Positions 1-10,322 of a stretch of 64,000 nt of DNA are shown piece after piece. A program made the translations under genes and the position numbers. The stretch's first letter is position 1, and each line of letters opens with the position of its first letter. The stretch is from Ahaetulla prasina (lineage: Eukaryota; Chordata; Lepidosauria; Squamata; Colubridae): positions 5,671,435 to 5,735,434 of the forward strand of contig NC_080541.1 in NCBI RefSeq assembly GCF_028640845.1. The letters run 5' to 3'. The notes below the pieces were generated by a model, which was not told the origin of the DNA, did no database searches, and was given only the letters and a program-made list of their open reading frames with translations.

Positions 1-224
1 TGGACCAACCAAGCTTTTGAATCTTCTTTAAAGATATATCCGTGCAGAGCGAATCCAAAAGAGAATAGATGGTGTGCTCAAATATTTGAGGGCAGACCCT
101 CAAAAATTGGAAGACTGCTATCATGTCTCCCCTGGTCCTTCTCTTCTCTTCACTAGACTAGCCAGGCCCAGTTCCTGTAATCGTTCTTCATATGTTTTAG
201 CCTCTAGTCCCCTCATCATCTTTG
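1..224 (-). mobile_element. CR1 LINE fragment (RT C-terminal region)
   Basis: On the minus strand the bases read in the order typical of the CR1 reverse transcriptase C-terminus: [21 protein letters not shown] residues, then a block about GDMIAVFQ. The same block recurs near 25.3, 61.0, 62.1, 63.3 and 63.9 kb. The copy stops where an A/T-rich LINE tail begins at 225 and resumes near 706, so it was split by the next feature. It carries frameshifts and is non-coding. Confidence 0.8.
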
Positions 225-705
225 TTTTATTTTATTTATTTATTTTATTTGTCACAACATTTTATATAAGCATAAGCATGAAATAACTATACGATATATA
301 AGCATATATATAACCGTAAGTATGTAATAACTATATGAAATTGTATACAATCAAAGGGAACATTAGGACAGGAATGGTAGGCACGTTTGTGCTCTTATGC
401 ACGCCCCTTACAGACCTCTTAGGAATGGGGTGAGGTCAACAGTAGAAAGTCTTTGGTTAAAGCTTTGGGGATTTTGGGAAAAGATCACAGAGTCAGGTAG
501 TGCATTCCAGGCATTAACAACTCTGTTGCTGAAGTCATATTTTCTGCAATCAAGATTGGAGCGGTTCACATTAAGTTTAAATCTATTGTGTGCTCGTGTA
601 TTGTTGTGATTGAAGCTGAAGTAGTCTTCAACAGGAAGGAAGTTGTAACAGATGATTCTATGAGTTAAACTCATAGTCGAAGGCGGCGGAGTTCTCTTGA
701 TTGTT
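225..705 (-). mobile_element. Second CR1-group LINE (here 'LINE-X'), 3' end, nested in CR1
   Basis: The minus strand encodes a different RT C-terminus (residues CRKYDFSNRVVNAWNALPDS, about 410-640). A 3' UTR follows, ending in TGTTGTGAC plus an AAATA-rich tail at 225-260. The same protein and UTR recur at 51.78-52.26 kb, and the UTR alone recurs near 56.5-56.86 kb. The flanking CR1 resumes on both sides with a short repeated CAA, which marks an insertion. The Jockey/CR1 group is clear; the exact clade is not. Confidence 0.7.
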
Positions 706-905
706 GCTCTTCTCTGCACTCTTTCTAGAGTCTCAACATCTTTTTTACATTGTGGCGACCAAAACTGTATGCAATATTACAAGTGTGGCCTTACCAAGGC
801 CTTATAAAGTGGCACTAACACTTCACGTGATCTTGATTCTATCCCTCTGTTTATGCAGCCTAGAAATGTGTTGGCTTTTTTGGCAGCTGCTGCATACTTG
901 ACAGA
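706..905 (-). mobile_element. CR1 LINE fragment, upstream half of split copy
   Basis: Read on the minus strand this gives NRGIESRSREVLVPLYKALV followed by a block ending ERVQRRAT, the CR1 RT thumb region. It joins in sense to 1-224 once the LINE-X insertion is removed. A close parallel without insertion sits at 63.75-63.97 kb on the plus strand. Confidence 0.75.
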
Positions 906-1126
906 TGTGACCAGATAAAACAGTGATGAGAATAGAACAGAACAGAACAGAGCAGAACAGAATAGAATAACAGAGTTGGAAGGGACCTTGGAGGTCTTCT
1001 AGTCCAACCCCCTGCTTTGGCAGGAAACCCTACACCACTTCAGACAAATGGTTGTCCAATCTCTTCTTAAAAACTTCCAGTGTTGGAGCACTCACCACTT
1101 CTGGAGGCAAGTTGTTCCATTGATTA

Positions 1127-1644
1127 TGTTGTGTCTTGCCCGCCCTCAGAGCAGCCGGGGCCTTCTTACCTGCTCCCCAACACTGAGGAATGTATGCCTT
1201 CCGGCCCAAGTCCTGGCTCCATGCCCCCACAAACTGCAGAAGAAGGAGCATCTCCCTGCCCCAGCCCTGACTCCATGCCCAGGCAAACGGAGCAGCTAGA
1301 CCTCCCTCCTCCACAGCAGGTGAGCCTGAGGAGGGTTTACTCCCAAGAACAGCTGATTGGAGTGACCCTCGCATCAGAAGATTGGAGAGGCGGAGGCAAC
1401 AGAGGGAAGGGAGGGGCAGGCCTTAATGAGTGCTGAGTCATGGAGCCACACCCCATGGCCTATATAAAGGAGCTACTTTCTGGCAGTCTCTGAGTCAGGC
1501 AAAAGTCAAACTTATCTTGCTGAAGTCACTTACTGGTCTCCTGCCTGCTCTGAGGACTTTGCTAGGACTTTGGGCAGAGCTGCAGAGGCAAGCCTGATTC
1601 GGATTTCCCGGACCCAGCCGTCAGCGGAGGAGTGGGACACGACA
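1127..1644 (+). mobile_element. Solo LTR, family LTR1
   Basis: The element begins TGTTGTGTC and ends GACACGACA (TG...CA with imperfect inverted ends). It is bracketed by a perfect 5-bp duplication, GATTA (1122-1126 and 1645-1649), inside CR1. It contains a TATA box at 1461-1468 in GGCCTATATAAAGG. Three further copies lie at 24535-25022 (-), 40819-41344 (+) and 62228-62732 (-). The 5-bp duplication suits Ty3/Gypsy or some endogenous retroviruses. No internal region is present, so it is a recombination remnant. Confidence 0.88.
1461..1468 (+). promoter_or_regulatory. LTR1 TATA box
   Basis: TATATAAA lies about 335 bp from the 5' edge of the LTR. The same box is kept in all four LTR1 copies (41163-41170 on +; 24711-24718 and 62411-62418 on -) and in the related LTR at 54938-54944. 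This marks the U3/R boundary region. Confidence 0.75.
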
Positions 1645-1905
1645 GATTAATTGTTCTAATTGTCAGGAAATTTCTCCTTAGTTCTAAGTTGCTTCTCTCC
1701 TTGCTTAGTTTCCATCCATTGCTTTTTGTCCTGCCTTCTGGTGCTTTGGAGAAGAGCTTGACCCCCTTCCTCCTCTCTGTGGCAGCCCCTCAAATATTGG
1801 AAGACTGCTATCATGTCTCTCCCCTGGTCCTTCCTTCTCTTCACTAGACAAGCCAGTTCCTTCAACTGTTCTTCGTATGTTTTAGCCTCTCTTAAACATG
1901 TTGCC

Positions 1906-2640
1906 AAGAAAATCACAAGAACTTGTTCCAAAAGTCACTAAGGGCCAGAAGTCACCTCAAGGACCATGAAAACAACATAAAAGTTTTTCTCAGTTCCGTT
2001 ACTCTTTCAAAGCCCTTTCACGTGGTGGAGAAAGCTGGAAAAGTAAAGTTTGAAAAGAAATCCAAATCACTTTATGTTCCCATGGAGGAAAAAAAAAAGA
2101 TGAGTTACTTTTCTTTTTCATTTTTTTTTAATTCAAGCCCATGCCTGTTGTTGCATTCGTTGTTCAATAATGCCCCGGTCAGCCACAAGAAATAGACAAG
2201 GGAAGAAGTGTTGGAGAATTGATCTCTCTGTTTAGATGTTTGTCTCTCCGATATTTTTGGAAGCTCTTGATATGTGTGGATCAAAGCGAACATGTCCAGG
2301 CAGCACTTAATGGAGTCAAGAGAACCCGTTTTTCCTTCTTCTTTCATTGCACAAAGAGATGTTTGATGGAAAATAAAAGTCAAGGAATAAAAACAACAAA
2401 GCTTGGCTCTTTGAAATGGCGAACGCTTGAGGGCTGAGGGGATTTTTCTCCCCCCGCACCTTAAAAATGTAAATAACCTATTTATCCAGAATTGATGTTT
2501 GCTATACAGTTGTGAATAAAACAGAAGGTTTTGGCCTGGCTAAGAATCAAAGCTGAGATAGAGGTAACAGTTCCTTGTGGACAGAAAAGATGGATGAAAA
2601 AAAAAGCAGACACTCCACTGAAAATGCTTAAGTCCACCAA
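1906..2640. other. Unassigned DNA
   Basis: I recognise no repeat, domain or structured RNA. Short A-rich runs occur near 2090. Short open frames have no familiar motif. It could be old single-copy sequence. Confidence 0.5.
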
Positions 2641-2736
2641 GAAACACTCTTCATTATCTCCTCCTCCCCGCCAGGAGTCTGTATAACAATCCATAATATA
2701 TAATGGAAGCAGATGATGATAGAAGGGAATGTTTAT

Positions 2737-2850
2737 ACCTAGCCCAACTAGATAACATAATCAATGCTGGAAGGGAGGGGGGTTTGCAAGAGGAGGAGGA
2801 GGAGGACTGTGAGGTCCTTGGTGCTCTTTTTTGGTTGTTTTCTTGTAAAT
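2737..2850 (-). repeat. Degenerate hammerhead-B module with purine tract
   Basis: The stretch CCCAACTAGATAACATAATC followed by AATGCTGGAAGGG, an (AGG)n run and GGTGCTC...GGTTGTTTTCTTG matches the minus-strand module at 22.4-23.4 and 26.3-26.45 kb. The ribozyme core is no longer intact here. It abuts the 5' side of the L3-like LINE. Confidence 0.6.
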
Positions 2851-2974
2851 TTCTAACACAGGAGGAGGCAATTCCCACGGAGCCATGGATTACTAAAAAA
2901 ACCAAACGAAGGAAACGAGGTAAACAATCTGGGATCTTAATCAAGCTAAGAACTCGCACTAAAACTCCTCTGCC

Positions 2975-3947
2975 TTCAATTTTCCTAACAAATATACGCT
3001 CACTTGCAAATAAGATGGATGAAATACTCCTCTTAAACAAATACTATTCTGATTTTCGCAATTCAGCAGTCCTATGCTTCTCTGAAACCTGGTTAAATGA
3101 ATCAATTGAAAATAGCAGCCTGAACATTCCAGGATTTCAAATTGAACGATCAGACAGGATTCCAGAAACATCTGGTAAAAAGAAAGGAGGAGGCTTATGC
3201 CTATATATTAATTCAACCTGGTGTCAAGATTTTAACATAATTTACAAATTCTGTGACAACAATTTAGAGACTCTAATTATCAACTGCAAACCTTACTATT
3301 AGCCTCGTGAATTTTCCTCATTTCTTCTAATTGCTGTTTATGTCCCACCACAAGCCTGTGTAAACGAGGCATTACGAACTCTAGCTGACCAAATCATGGA
3401 GGCTGAAGCCAAACACCCTGATTCACTGGCCATTGTTTTGGGAGATCTAAACAAGGCAAACTTAAGGAAAGAACTACCAAAATACTTTCAGCATGTCAAT
3501 TGTCCCACCAGAGGCAAGAATACTCTAGACCACTGCTACACAACACTAAAAGATGCCTATCGGTCTTTACCACGTGCAGCTGTAGGACACTCTGATCATT
3601 GCATGATTCACCTTGTACCTGCTTACAGGCAAAGACTTAAAGCCATAAAACCAATAATTAAATCAGTGAAAACCTGGACGGAGGAATCAGAATTAAAGCT
3701 ACAGGCATGTTTTGACTGCACTGATTGGAATATTTTTGAAGATACCTCTGCAGACCTGGATGAACTCACAGATACTGTAACATCATATGTCAGCTTCTGT
3801 GAAGACCTATGTGTACCAACAAGGAACTTGCGAATATACAGTAACAACAAACCTTGGTTCACACCTAAACTTAAGCAGCTACGACATTTCAAAGAGGAAG
3901 CCTACAGAAAAGGTGATAAAATGCTGTACAATCAGCCAGAAATGCAC
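2975..3947 (+). pseudogene. L3-like LINE endonuclease domain
   Basis: Translation shows PSIFLTNIRSLANKMDEILL, FSETWLNES, then after a stop at about 3301 the block VLGDLN (about 3436), TLDHCYT and GHSDHCMIHL (about 3587). These are the EEP endonuclease landmarks: the N motif, E-T-W, G-D-x-N, and the S-D-H catalytic end. One internal stop and a terminal frameshift near 3947 make it inactive. The downstream linker to the RT includes NNKPWFTPKL, usual for this LINE group. Confidence 0.8.
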
Positions 3948-4217
3948 TAACAAGGGAGATCAGAGCAGCAAAAAGAAGCTAATCTGAAAAGCTAAAGAAT
4001 CAGTTTTCAGCAAATGAACCAGCAAACATGTGGAAAACTCTTAAAAATATCACCAGTTATGGCAAACCTCCTTCCCAGGCTGAAGTAATCAACAACTGGC
4101 AGATCACCTGAATGAGTTTTACTGCAGTTTGAAAGGAAACTACAACCACCTATCTCCACAACCCCCATCTCAGACACACCAACAACAGCCAAGCCTCCTA
4201 CAACTGACCCCATTCCA

Positions 4218-5600
4218 TTGGGTTCACAACCCCTAGTGATCACAGAAAAGGAAGTGCAGAACCTATTTTACAGACAAAAGCCAAGGAAAGCTCCAGGCCC
4301 AGACAAGATAACTCTTTCTTGCTTAAAAGTCTGTGCTGACCAATTGGCTCCCATCTTCACCCATATTTTCAATAAATCACTAGAGATGTGCTATGTTCCT
4401 TCTTGCTTCACTACCATCATCCCAGTGCCGAAGAAGCCCACCATCAAGGAACTGAATGACTACAGTCCAGTTGCTTTAACATCTGTAGTCATGAAAACCT
4501 TTGAAAGGCTAATGCTTTCCTACTTGAAAACCATCATGGATCCGCTGTTAGACCCCTTGCAATTTGCATACTGAGCAAATAGATCAACAGATGTGCTGTT
4601 AATATGGCTCTGCACTACATCCTACAACATCTTGAGTCTCCAAAGACCTGTGCAAGGGTCCTCTTTGTAGACTTTAGTTCAGCATTCAATATCATCATTC
4701 CAGACACTCTTCTAACTAAGCTAAATCAGCTACAGGTACCGAAACAGACTTGTAAGTGGATCACAAGCTTCCTAACAAACAGGAAGCAGCAGGTGAAGCT
4801 AAGCAAGATCACATCAAATACCTGTACAATTAGCACAGGGCCCCAAGGCTGTGTGCTCTCCCCACTTCTCTTCTCTCTGTATACCAATGACTGCATCTCC
4901 AATGATCCATTTGTTAAGCTACTGAAGTTCGCAGATGACACAACAGTGATTGGTCTCATTCGAGACAATGACGAATCTGCATATAGACGAGAGGTCGAAC
5001 GACTAGCCTTGTGGTGCAACCAAAACAATCTGGAACTGAACACACTCAAAACCGTAGAAATGGTGGTAGACTTTAGGAAAAACCCTTCCATACTTCCACC
5101 TCTCACAATACTTGACAACACAGTATCAACAGTAGAAACCTTCAAATTTCTGGGTTCTATCATATCGCAAGATCTCAAATGGACAGCTAACATCAAAACA
5201 TCATTAAAAAGGACAACAAAGAATGTTCTTTCTGCGCCAACTCAGTAAGCTCAAACTGCCCAAGGAGCTGCTGATCCAATTCTACAGAGGAATTATTGAG
5301 TCTGTCATTTGCACCTCTATAACTGTCTGGTTCGGTTCTGCAACCCAACAAGAAAAACACAGACTTCAGAGGATAATTAGAACTGCAGAAAAATAAATTG
5401 CTACCAACTTGCCTCCCATTGAGGACCTGTATACTGCACGAAACAAGAAGAGGGCCGTGAAAATATTTGCAGATCCCTCGCATCCTGGACATAAACTGTT
5501 TCAACTCCTACCCTCAAAACGCTATAGATCACTGCACACCAGAACAACTAGACACAAGAACAGTTTTTCCCTGAAGGCCATCACTCTGCTAAACAAATAA
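4218..5600 (+). pseudogene. L3-like LINE reverse transcriptase
   Basis: RT blocks in order: RKAPGPDKITLSCLK (about 4280), DYSPVALTSVVMKTFERL, a stop at about 4573, LFVDFSSAFNIIIPDTLL, GPQGCVLSPLLFSLYTNDC, and the catalytic FADDTTVIGL (about 4928). These are followed by FLGSIISQDLKWTANI, a frameshift near 5210, and the conserved C-terminus PPIEDLYTARNKKRAVKIF and HTRTTRHKNSF. The catalytic DD is present, but stops and frameshifts disable the gene. Confidence 0.85.
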
Positions 5601-5797
5601 TTCCCTCAACACTGTCAGACTATTTACTGAATCTGCACTACTATTAATCGTTTCATAGTTCCCATCACCAATCTCTTTCCACTTATGACTGTATGACTAT
5701 AACTTGTTGCTGGCAATCCTTATGATTTATATTGATATATTGACCATCAATTGTGTTGTAAATGTTGTACCTTGATGAACGTATTTTTTTCTTTGTT
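5381..5797 (+). repeat. Left arm of a ~420-bp direct repeat flanking the L1
   Basis: This L3 segment, from GAACTGCAGAAAAATAAATT to GTATTTTTTTC, reappears at 21909-22327 with only scattered differences. It directly borders the L1 start here, and the second copy directly follows the L1 poly(A). It therefore behaves as an exceptionally long target-site duplication. Confidence 0.75.
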
Positions 5798-5977
5798 TTA
5801 ATTGACTCTTAAAGATGGCGCCTGAACGGGAGTGAAAGTGAATGGAATTTTAAACAGTCTGTGCAACTAAGAAGATAAGAATGTTATGTGTGGATTTTAA
5901 TGAAGTGAAGTGAGCTCTCCTATACTTAAAGGGAAAAGAAGTTTCTAGACTTATATTTTGTGAATTTTAAAACTGAA

Positions 5978-6880
5978 ATGGCTACTAAACCACCTAAGAC
6001 TGGGGCAGAAGGGTTCTGAACCAGCTTTAGAAGATCTGATTAAAGAGCAAGGAAAGTGTCTGAAGAAAGGTTTAAGGAGATTATGGATAATAATGAGAAA
6101 ATAAGAGAAGAAATAAGAGAATAATAAAAATAAGAAGATATTTTGATGGCTTTTCAAGGTTTGGCAAAAGACTGGAGGTGGTGGAGGAGGAGGTGCAAGA
6201 AATTGTTCAGTCAAATCAACAAATAGAAAATAGAATGGGGAATGCAAATCAAATTGGATAAAAATGAAGATCAAGTGGTGGTGATGCAGTATAGAATGAT
6301 GGAAGGAGCTCTGAGAATTAGGGGTTTGAATGAGGAAAAGGGAAGATTTAAAAATTTTATCAGAAGCTCTGGCTGAATTTATTGAACTTGATCCACAAGA
6401 GGTTGCTTATCAAATTGACAAAATTTATAGAGTTAATTCTTGGATTGCTAGGCAAAGAAACTTCCTAGAGACATTGTGGTTTATTTTTGAAAAGAACAGT
6501 GAGGAATCAAATTTTGCAAGTTGCTTTTCAGAAAAACTTGAAATAGAACAGGAGTTGAAGGTTTTGAAAGAGATCCTCCCAAGATGTTAAGGGATAGAAA
6601 GGACTTTACATTTTACACAAGAACTTAAGAAATACCAGATTCAATTTAGATGGGAGGTTCCAGTTGGTTTGACAGTGTATTATCAAGGAAGGAGATATCG
6701 TATTGACACAGTGCTTAAGGCCAAAGATTTTCTTTCTACAGTGCTGAAATTTGAAATAGAAATAATAGAAAAAGAATTCAAGAGACTCAAATGGGTGTGG
6801 AAGCTGAGGTGATTCCAGTGATGTTACCATCAGAGGAACAACCACAAGAACAAAGACTGACGAGGAGCCCTTAAGCGTAA
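5978..6880 (+). pseudogene. L1 ORF1 remnant
   Basis: An ATG at 5978 opens MATKPPKTGAEG, then frames shift. Downstream parts are readable: LAEFIELDPQEVAYQIDKIY and NSWIARQRNFLETLW (RRM-like part). Next comes KKYQIQFRWEVPVGLTVYY with YRIDTVLKAKDFLST (C-terminal domain, about 6628-6745). This is the L1 ORF1 RNA-binding chaperone layout. Multiple frameshifts make it non-functional. Confidence 0.75.
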
Positions 6881-8151
6881 AGAAAAGGAGCAACAAACTC
6901 AAAGTAAAGTTCAGGACTCTGCTACAGAAGGGGTGGGAGGAGCACGGCCGAAGATACGGGAGGACGATCTTCAGTTGATTGCTCAAAAGCTTCAGCAGCC
7001 CAGTAATGGCAAATAAAATCTTGACTTGGAATGTCAATGGTTTGAACTCAGCTCAGAAGAGAAGAAAAATATTTCATTATTTGAAACAATTTAAAATGAT
7101 GTTATTTGCTTACAAGAAACGCATATTAAATTATCAGATCAAAAGTACTAATAAACTCAAAGTTAGGTAAACATTTTGTTGCTTCAGCTTTGGAGAAAAA
7201 CATGGCATAGTGGTTTATTTGAGAAAAGATATTCCAGCCAAGTTAATAGAGGCAGATATTCATGGAAGATATATTGCTATTGAGCTTACAATAGAAACAA
7301 AAGGACTCTCTTGCTTGGTATATATGCACCCAACCAGCAACAAGAAAAATTTATAGAATGTTATATGATAAGTTGATTCTATGGGATTATAAATCGTGTA
7401 TTATATTGGGAGATTGGAATGGAGTAATAGATACACGAAAGGACAAGAGAATTTCTTCCAAGAAGATACCTGCACATGCAAAGCTGCCTAAATCCTTTTT
7501 TGATATGATAGAAGATTTCGAGTTAAGAGATGTATGGAGACTGAATTTGGAGGAAAGAGACTATACTTTTTCTCTGATAGGCACCAATCCTTCTCACGTA
7601 TTGATTTTATTTTAATTTCTAATGATTTGCTTTTTAGGGTGAAGAAAACTAAGATATTTCCAAGATGTTTGTCTGATCATAGTCCTGTTTGGATGGAATT
7701 GCAATATGGAAAAGAGGGTAGAAGAACTTGGAGATTAAATGAAAATTTGTTTAGATATCAGGATAATGTAAATCAATGTAAAAGCAGATGAAAGAATTTT
7801 TTGATTATAATTTGAATAATGAAACATCGATAGAAATGGTCTGGGATTGTAGTAAAGCTTTTATGAGAGGTGTATTAATATATCTTAATAATAGACAGAG
7901 AAATAAGCAACAAAGACAGCGTAGGTATTTAGAAGAGGAAATTTATAAGAAACAACAATTATTAATACATAATCCACATGATCAAAAACTTAAAGATGCA
8001 ATAAAGTTACTACAGAATCAATTTAATATGATAATGGCTGATCAGGTGGCAACAAATATACAATATGCCAAACATAATACTTTTTGTAACGCAAATAGAC
8101 CTGGTAGGTGGTTAGCATACACTTTAAGGAAAAGACAAAAACAACGATTAT
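6222..8151 (+). repeat. L1 internal tandem duplication, first unit
   Basis: A ~1.93-kb unit runs from the middle of ORF1 to the middle of ORF2. It begins at ATAGAATGGGGAATGC (first copy near 6230, second near 8157) and repeats head to tail at 8152-10078. ORF2 starts occur at 7006 and 8931, 1925 bp apart. The two units differ by small indels. Confidence 0.85.
7006..8140 (+). pseudogene. L1 ORF2 endonuclease region, copy 1
   Basis: ATG at 7006 begins MANKILTWNVNGLNSAQKRR (EEP endonuclease N-motif). Frameshifts separate this from ILGDWNGVID, ERDYTF, FSRIDFILIS and CLSDHSPVWMEL, the catalytic GDWN and SDH signatures. The linker RRTWRLNENLF and RPGRWLAYTLRKRQKQ follows. It ends at the duplication junction. 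Confidence 0.8.
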
Positions 8152-10078
8152 AGAAAAATAGAATGGGGAATGCAAATCAAATTGGATAAAAATGAAGATC
8201 AAGTGGTGGTGATGCAGTATAGAATGATGGAAGGAGCTCTGAGAATTAGGGTTTGAATGAGGAAAAGGGAAGATTTAAAAAAATTTTATCAGAAGCTCTG
8301 GCTGAATTTATTGAACTTGATCCACAAGAGGTTGTTTATCAAATTGACAAAATTTTATAGAGTTAATTCTTGGATTGCTAGGCAAAGAAACTTCCTAGAG
8401 ACATTGTGGTTTATTTTTGAAAAGAACAGTGAGGAATCAAATTTTGCAAGTTGCTTTTCAGAAAAACTTGAAATAGAACAGGAGTTGAAGGTTTTGAAAG
8501 AGATCCTCCCAAGATGTTAAGGGATAGAAAGACTTTACATTTTTACACAAGAACTTAAGAAATACCAGATTCAATTTAGATGGGAGGTTCCAGTTGGTTT
8601 GACAGTGTATTATCAAGGAAGATCGTATTGACACAGTGCTTAAGGCCAAAGATTTTCTTTCTACAGTGCTGAAATTTGAAATAGAAATAATAGAAAAAGA
8701 ATTCAAGAGACTCAAATGGGTGTGGAAGCTGAGGTGATTCCAGTGATGTTACCATCAGAGGAACAACCACAAGAACAAAGACTGACGAGGAGCCCTTAAG
8801 CGTAAAGAAAAGGAGCAACAAACTCAAAGTAAAGTTCAGGATTCTGCTACAGAAGCGGTGGGAGGAGCACGGCCGAAGATACGGGAGGACGATCTTCAGT
8901 TGATTGCCCAAAAGCTTCAGCAGCCCAGTAATGGCAAATAAAATCTTGACTTGGAATGTCAATGGTTTGAACTCAGCTCAGAAGAGAAGAAAAATATTTC
9001 ATTATTTGAAACAATTTAAAAATGATGTTATTTGCTTACAAGAAAGCATATTAAATTATCAGATCAAAAGTATCTAATAAACTCAAAGTTAGGTAAACAT
9101 TTTGTTGCTTCAGCTTTGGAGAAAAAACATGGCATAGTGGTTTATTTGAGAAAAGATATTCCAGCCAAGTTAATAGAGGCAGATATTCATGGAAGATATA
9201 TTGCTATTGAGCTTACAATAGAAACAAAAAGGACTCTCTTGCTTGGTATATATGCACCCAACCAGCAACAAGAAAAATTTTATAGAATGTTATATGATAA
9301 GTTGATTCTATGGGATTATAAATCGTGTATTATATTGGGAGATTGGAATGGAGTAATAGATACACGAAAGGACAAGAGAATTTCTTCCAAGAAGATACCT
9401 GCACATGCAAAGCTGCCTAAATCCTTTCTTGATATGATAGAAGATTTTGAGTTAAGAGATGTATGGAGACTGAATTTGGAGGAAAGAGACTATACTTTTT
9501 CTCTGATAGTCATCAATCCTTCTCACGTATTGATTTTATTTTAATTTCTAATGATTTGCTTTTTAGGGTGAAGAAAACTAAGATATTTCCAAGATGTTTG
9601 TCTGATCATAGTCCTGTTTGGATGGAATTGCAATATGGAAAAGAGGGTAGAAGAACTTGGAGATTAAATGAAAATTTGTTTAGATATCAGGATAATGTAA
9701 ATCAATGTAAAAAGCAGATGAAAGAATTTTTTGATTATAATTTGAATAATGAAACATCGATAGAAATGGTCTGGGATTGTAGTAAAGCTTTTATGAGAGG
9801 TGTATTAATATATCTTAATAATAGACAGAGAAATAAGCAACAAAGACAGCGTAGGTATTTAGAAGAGGAAATTTATAAGAAACAACAATTATTAATACAT
9901 AATCCACGATCAAAAACTTAAAGATGCAATAAAGTTACTACAGAATCAATTTAATATGATAATGGCTGATCAGGTGGCAACAAATATACAATATGCCAAA
10001 CATAATACTTTTTGTAACGCAAATAGACCTGGTAGGTGGTTAGCATACACTTTAAGGAAAAGACAAAAACAACGTACT
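8152..10078 (+). repeat. L1 internal tandem duplication, second unit
   Basis: Second head-to-tail copy of the ~1.93-kb unit. The join at 8145-8165 reads TTATAGAAAAATAGAATGG; the normal continuation at 10078-10095 reads CTATAGAAAAAATAGAAT. The breakpoint thus lies in shared ATAGAAAA/ATAGAAT microhomology. Confidence 0.8.
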
Positions 10079-10170
10079 ATAGAAAAAATAGAATATAAAG
10101 GCAAAGAGAGATATCAACAGGATAAAATTAAAAAAGCTTTTTTAGAATATTATACAAATTTATATCTTTT
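8931..10170 (+). pseudogene. L1 ORF2 endonuclease region, copy 2
   Basis: Same start (MANKILTWNVNGLN) and motifs as copy 1, with one long open stretch from about 9032 to 9544 containing HGIVVYLRKDIPAKLIEAD, LLGIYAPNQQQEKFYRML and CIILGDWNGVIDTRKDKR. RIDFILIS and CLSDHSPVWM follow after a frameshift. It ends in EYYTNLY where the minus L1 entered. The reverse transcriptase half lies at 19210-21700. Confidence 0.82.
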
Positions 10171-10322
10171 TTTTTTTTTATTGAAAGAGTTTTAAAAAAA
10201 CAAAAACATTTTTCCCCCTTTTTCCTAAACAAGATTTATCGGCTTAATAATCACTTTAATCCAAATAACCACATCCAAAGCTTTTCTCCCAACCCTCCCC
10301 ATTACATAAAATAACTTTCTAA

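Larger units (their letters stand above)
931..1905 (-). mobile_element. CR1 LINE 3' end, split by a solo LTR
   Basis: The part at 931-1126 is the antisense CR1 3' end: the hallmark reverse complement of GGGGTTGGACTAGAAGACC, with an (AGAAC/AGAAT) pentamer tail at about 931-977. Upstream coding sequence (WNNLPPEVV-like, frameshifted) continues after the LTR at 1645-1905. The interruption is exactly the LTR at 1127-1644 flanked by GATTA on both sides. Confidence 0.85.
2855..5797 (+). mobile_element. Snake1/L3-like CR1-group LINE, main body (outermost host of nest 1)
   Basis: Nearly full-length body with an apurinic-type endonuclease then a reverse transcriptase, both broken by stops and frameshifts. 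The 3' UTR (5600-5797) is cut at GTATTTTTTTC. Its true 3' end, with TTGGCCAATAAAATTC and an (ATTCT)n tail, lies 16.5 kb away at 22328-22420, behind the inserted L1s. Motifs resemble the L2/Rex1/L3 side of the CR1 group; I use 'Snake1/L3' from memory of snake repeat surveys. Confidence 0.8.
5798..10170 (+). mobile_element. L1 LINE (+), 5' half (second level of nest 1)
   Basis: Starts within GTTTTAATTGACTCTTAAAG followed by ATGGCGCC, close to the 5' end of the minus L1 (near 18.8 kb). Contains ORF1 remnants, then an ORF2 endonuclease duplicated in tandem, and stops inside ORF2 (EYYTNLY). There a minus-strand L1 is inserted, with duplicated ACAAATTTATATCTT (10156-10170 and about 19204-19218). 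It continues at 19205. Confidence 0.88.

Noticed and set aside
2703..2900. Start of a host gene (MEADDDRREC frame)
   Set aside because: It overlaps a minus-strand hammerhead-B relic and merges into the LINE endonuclease frame. No independent gene signal.
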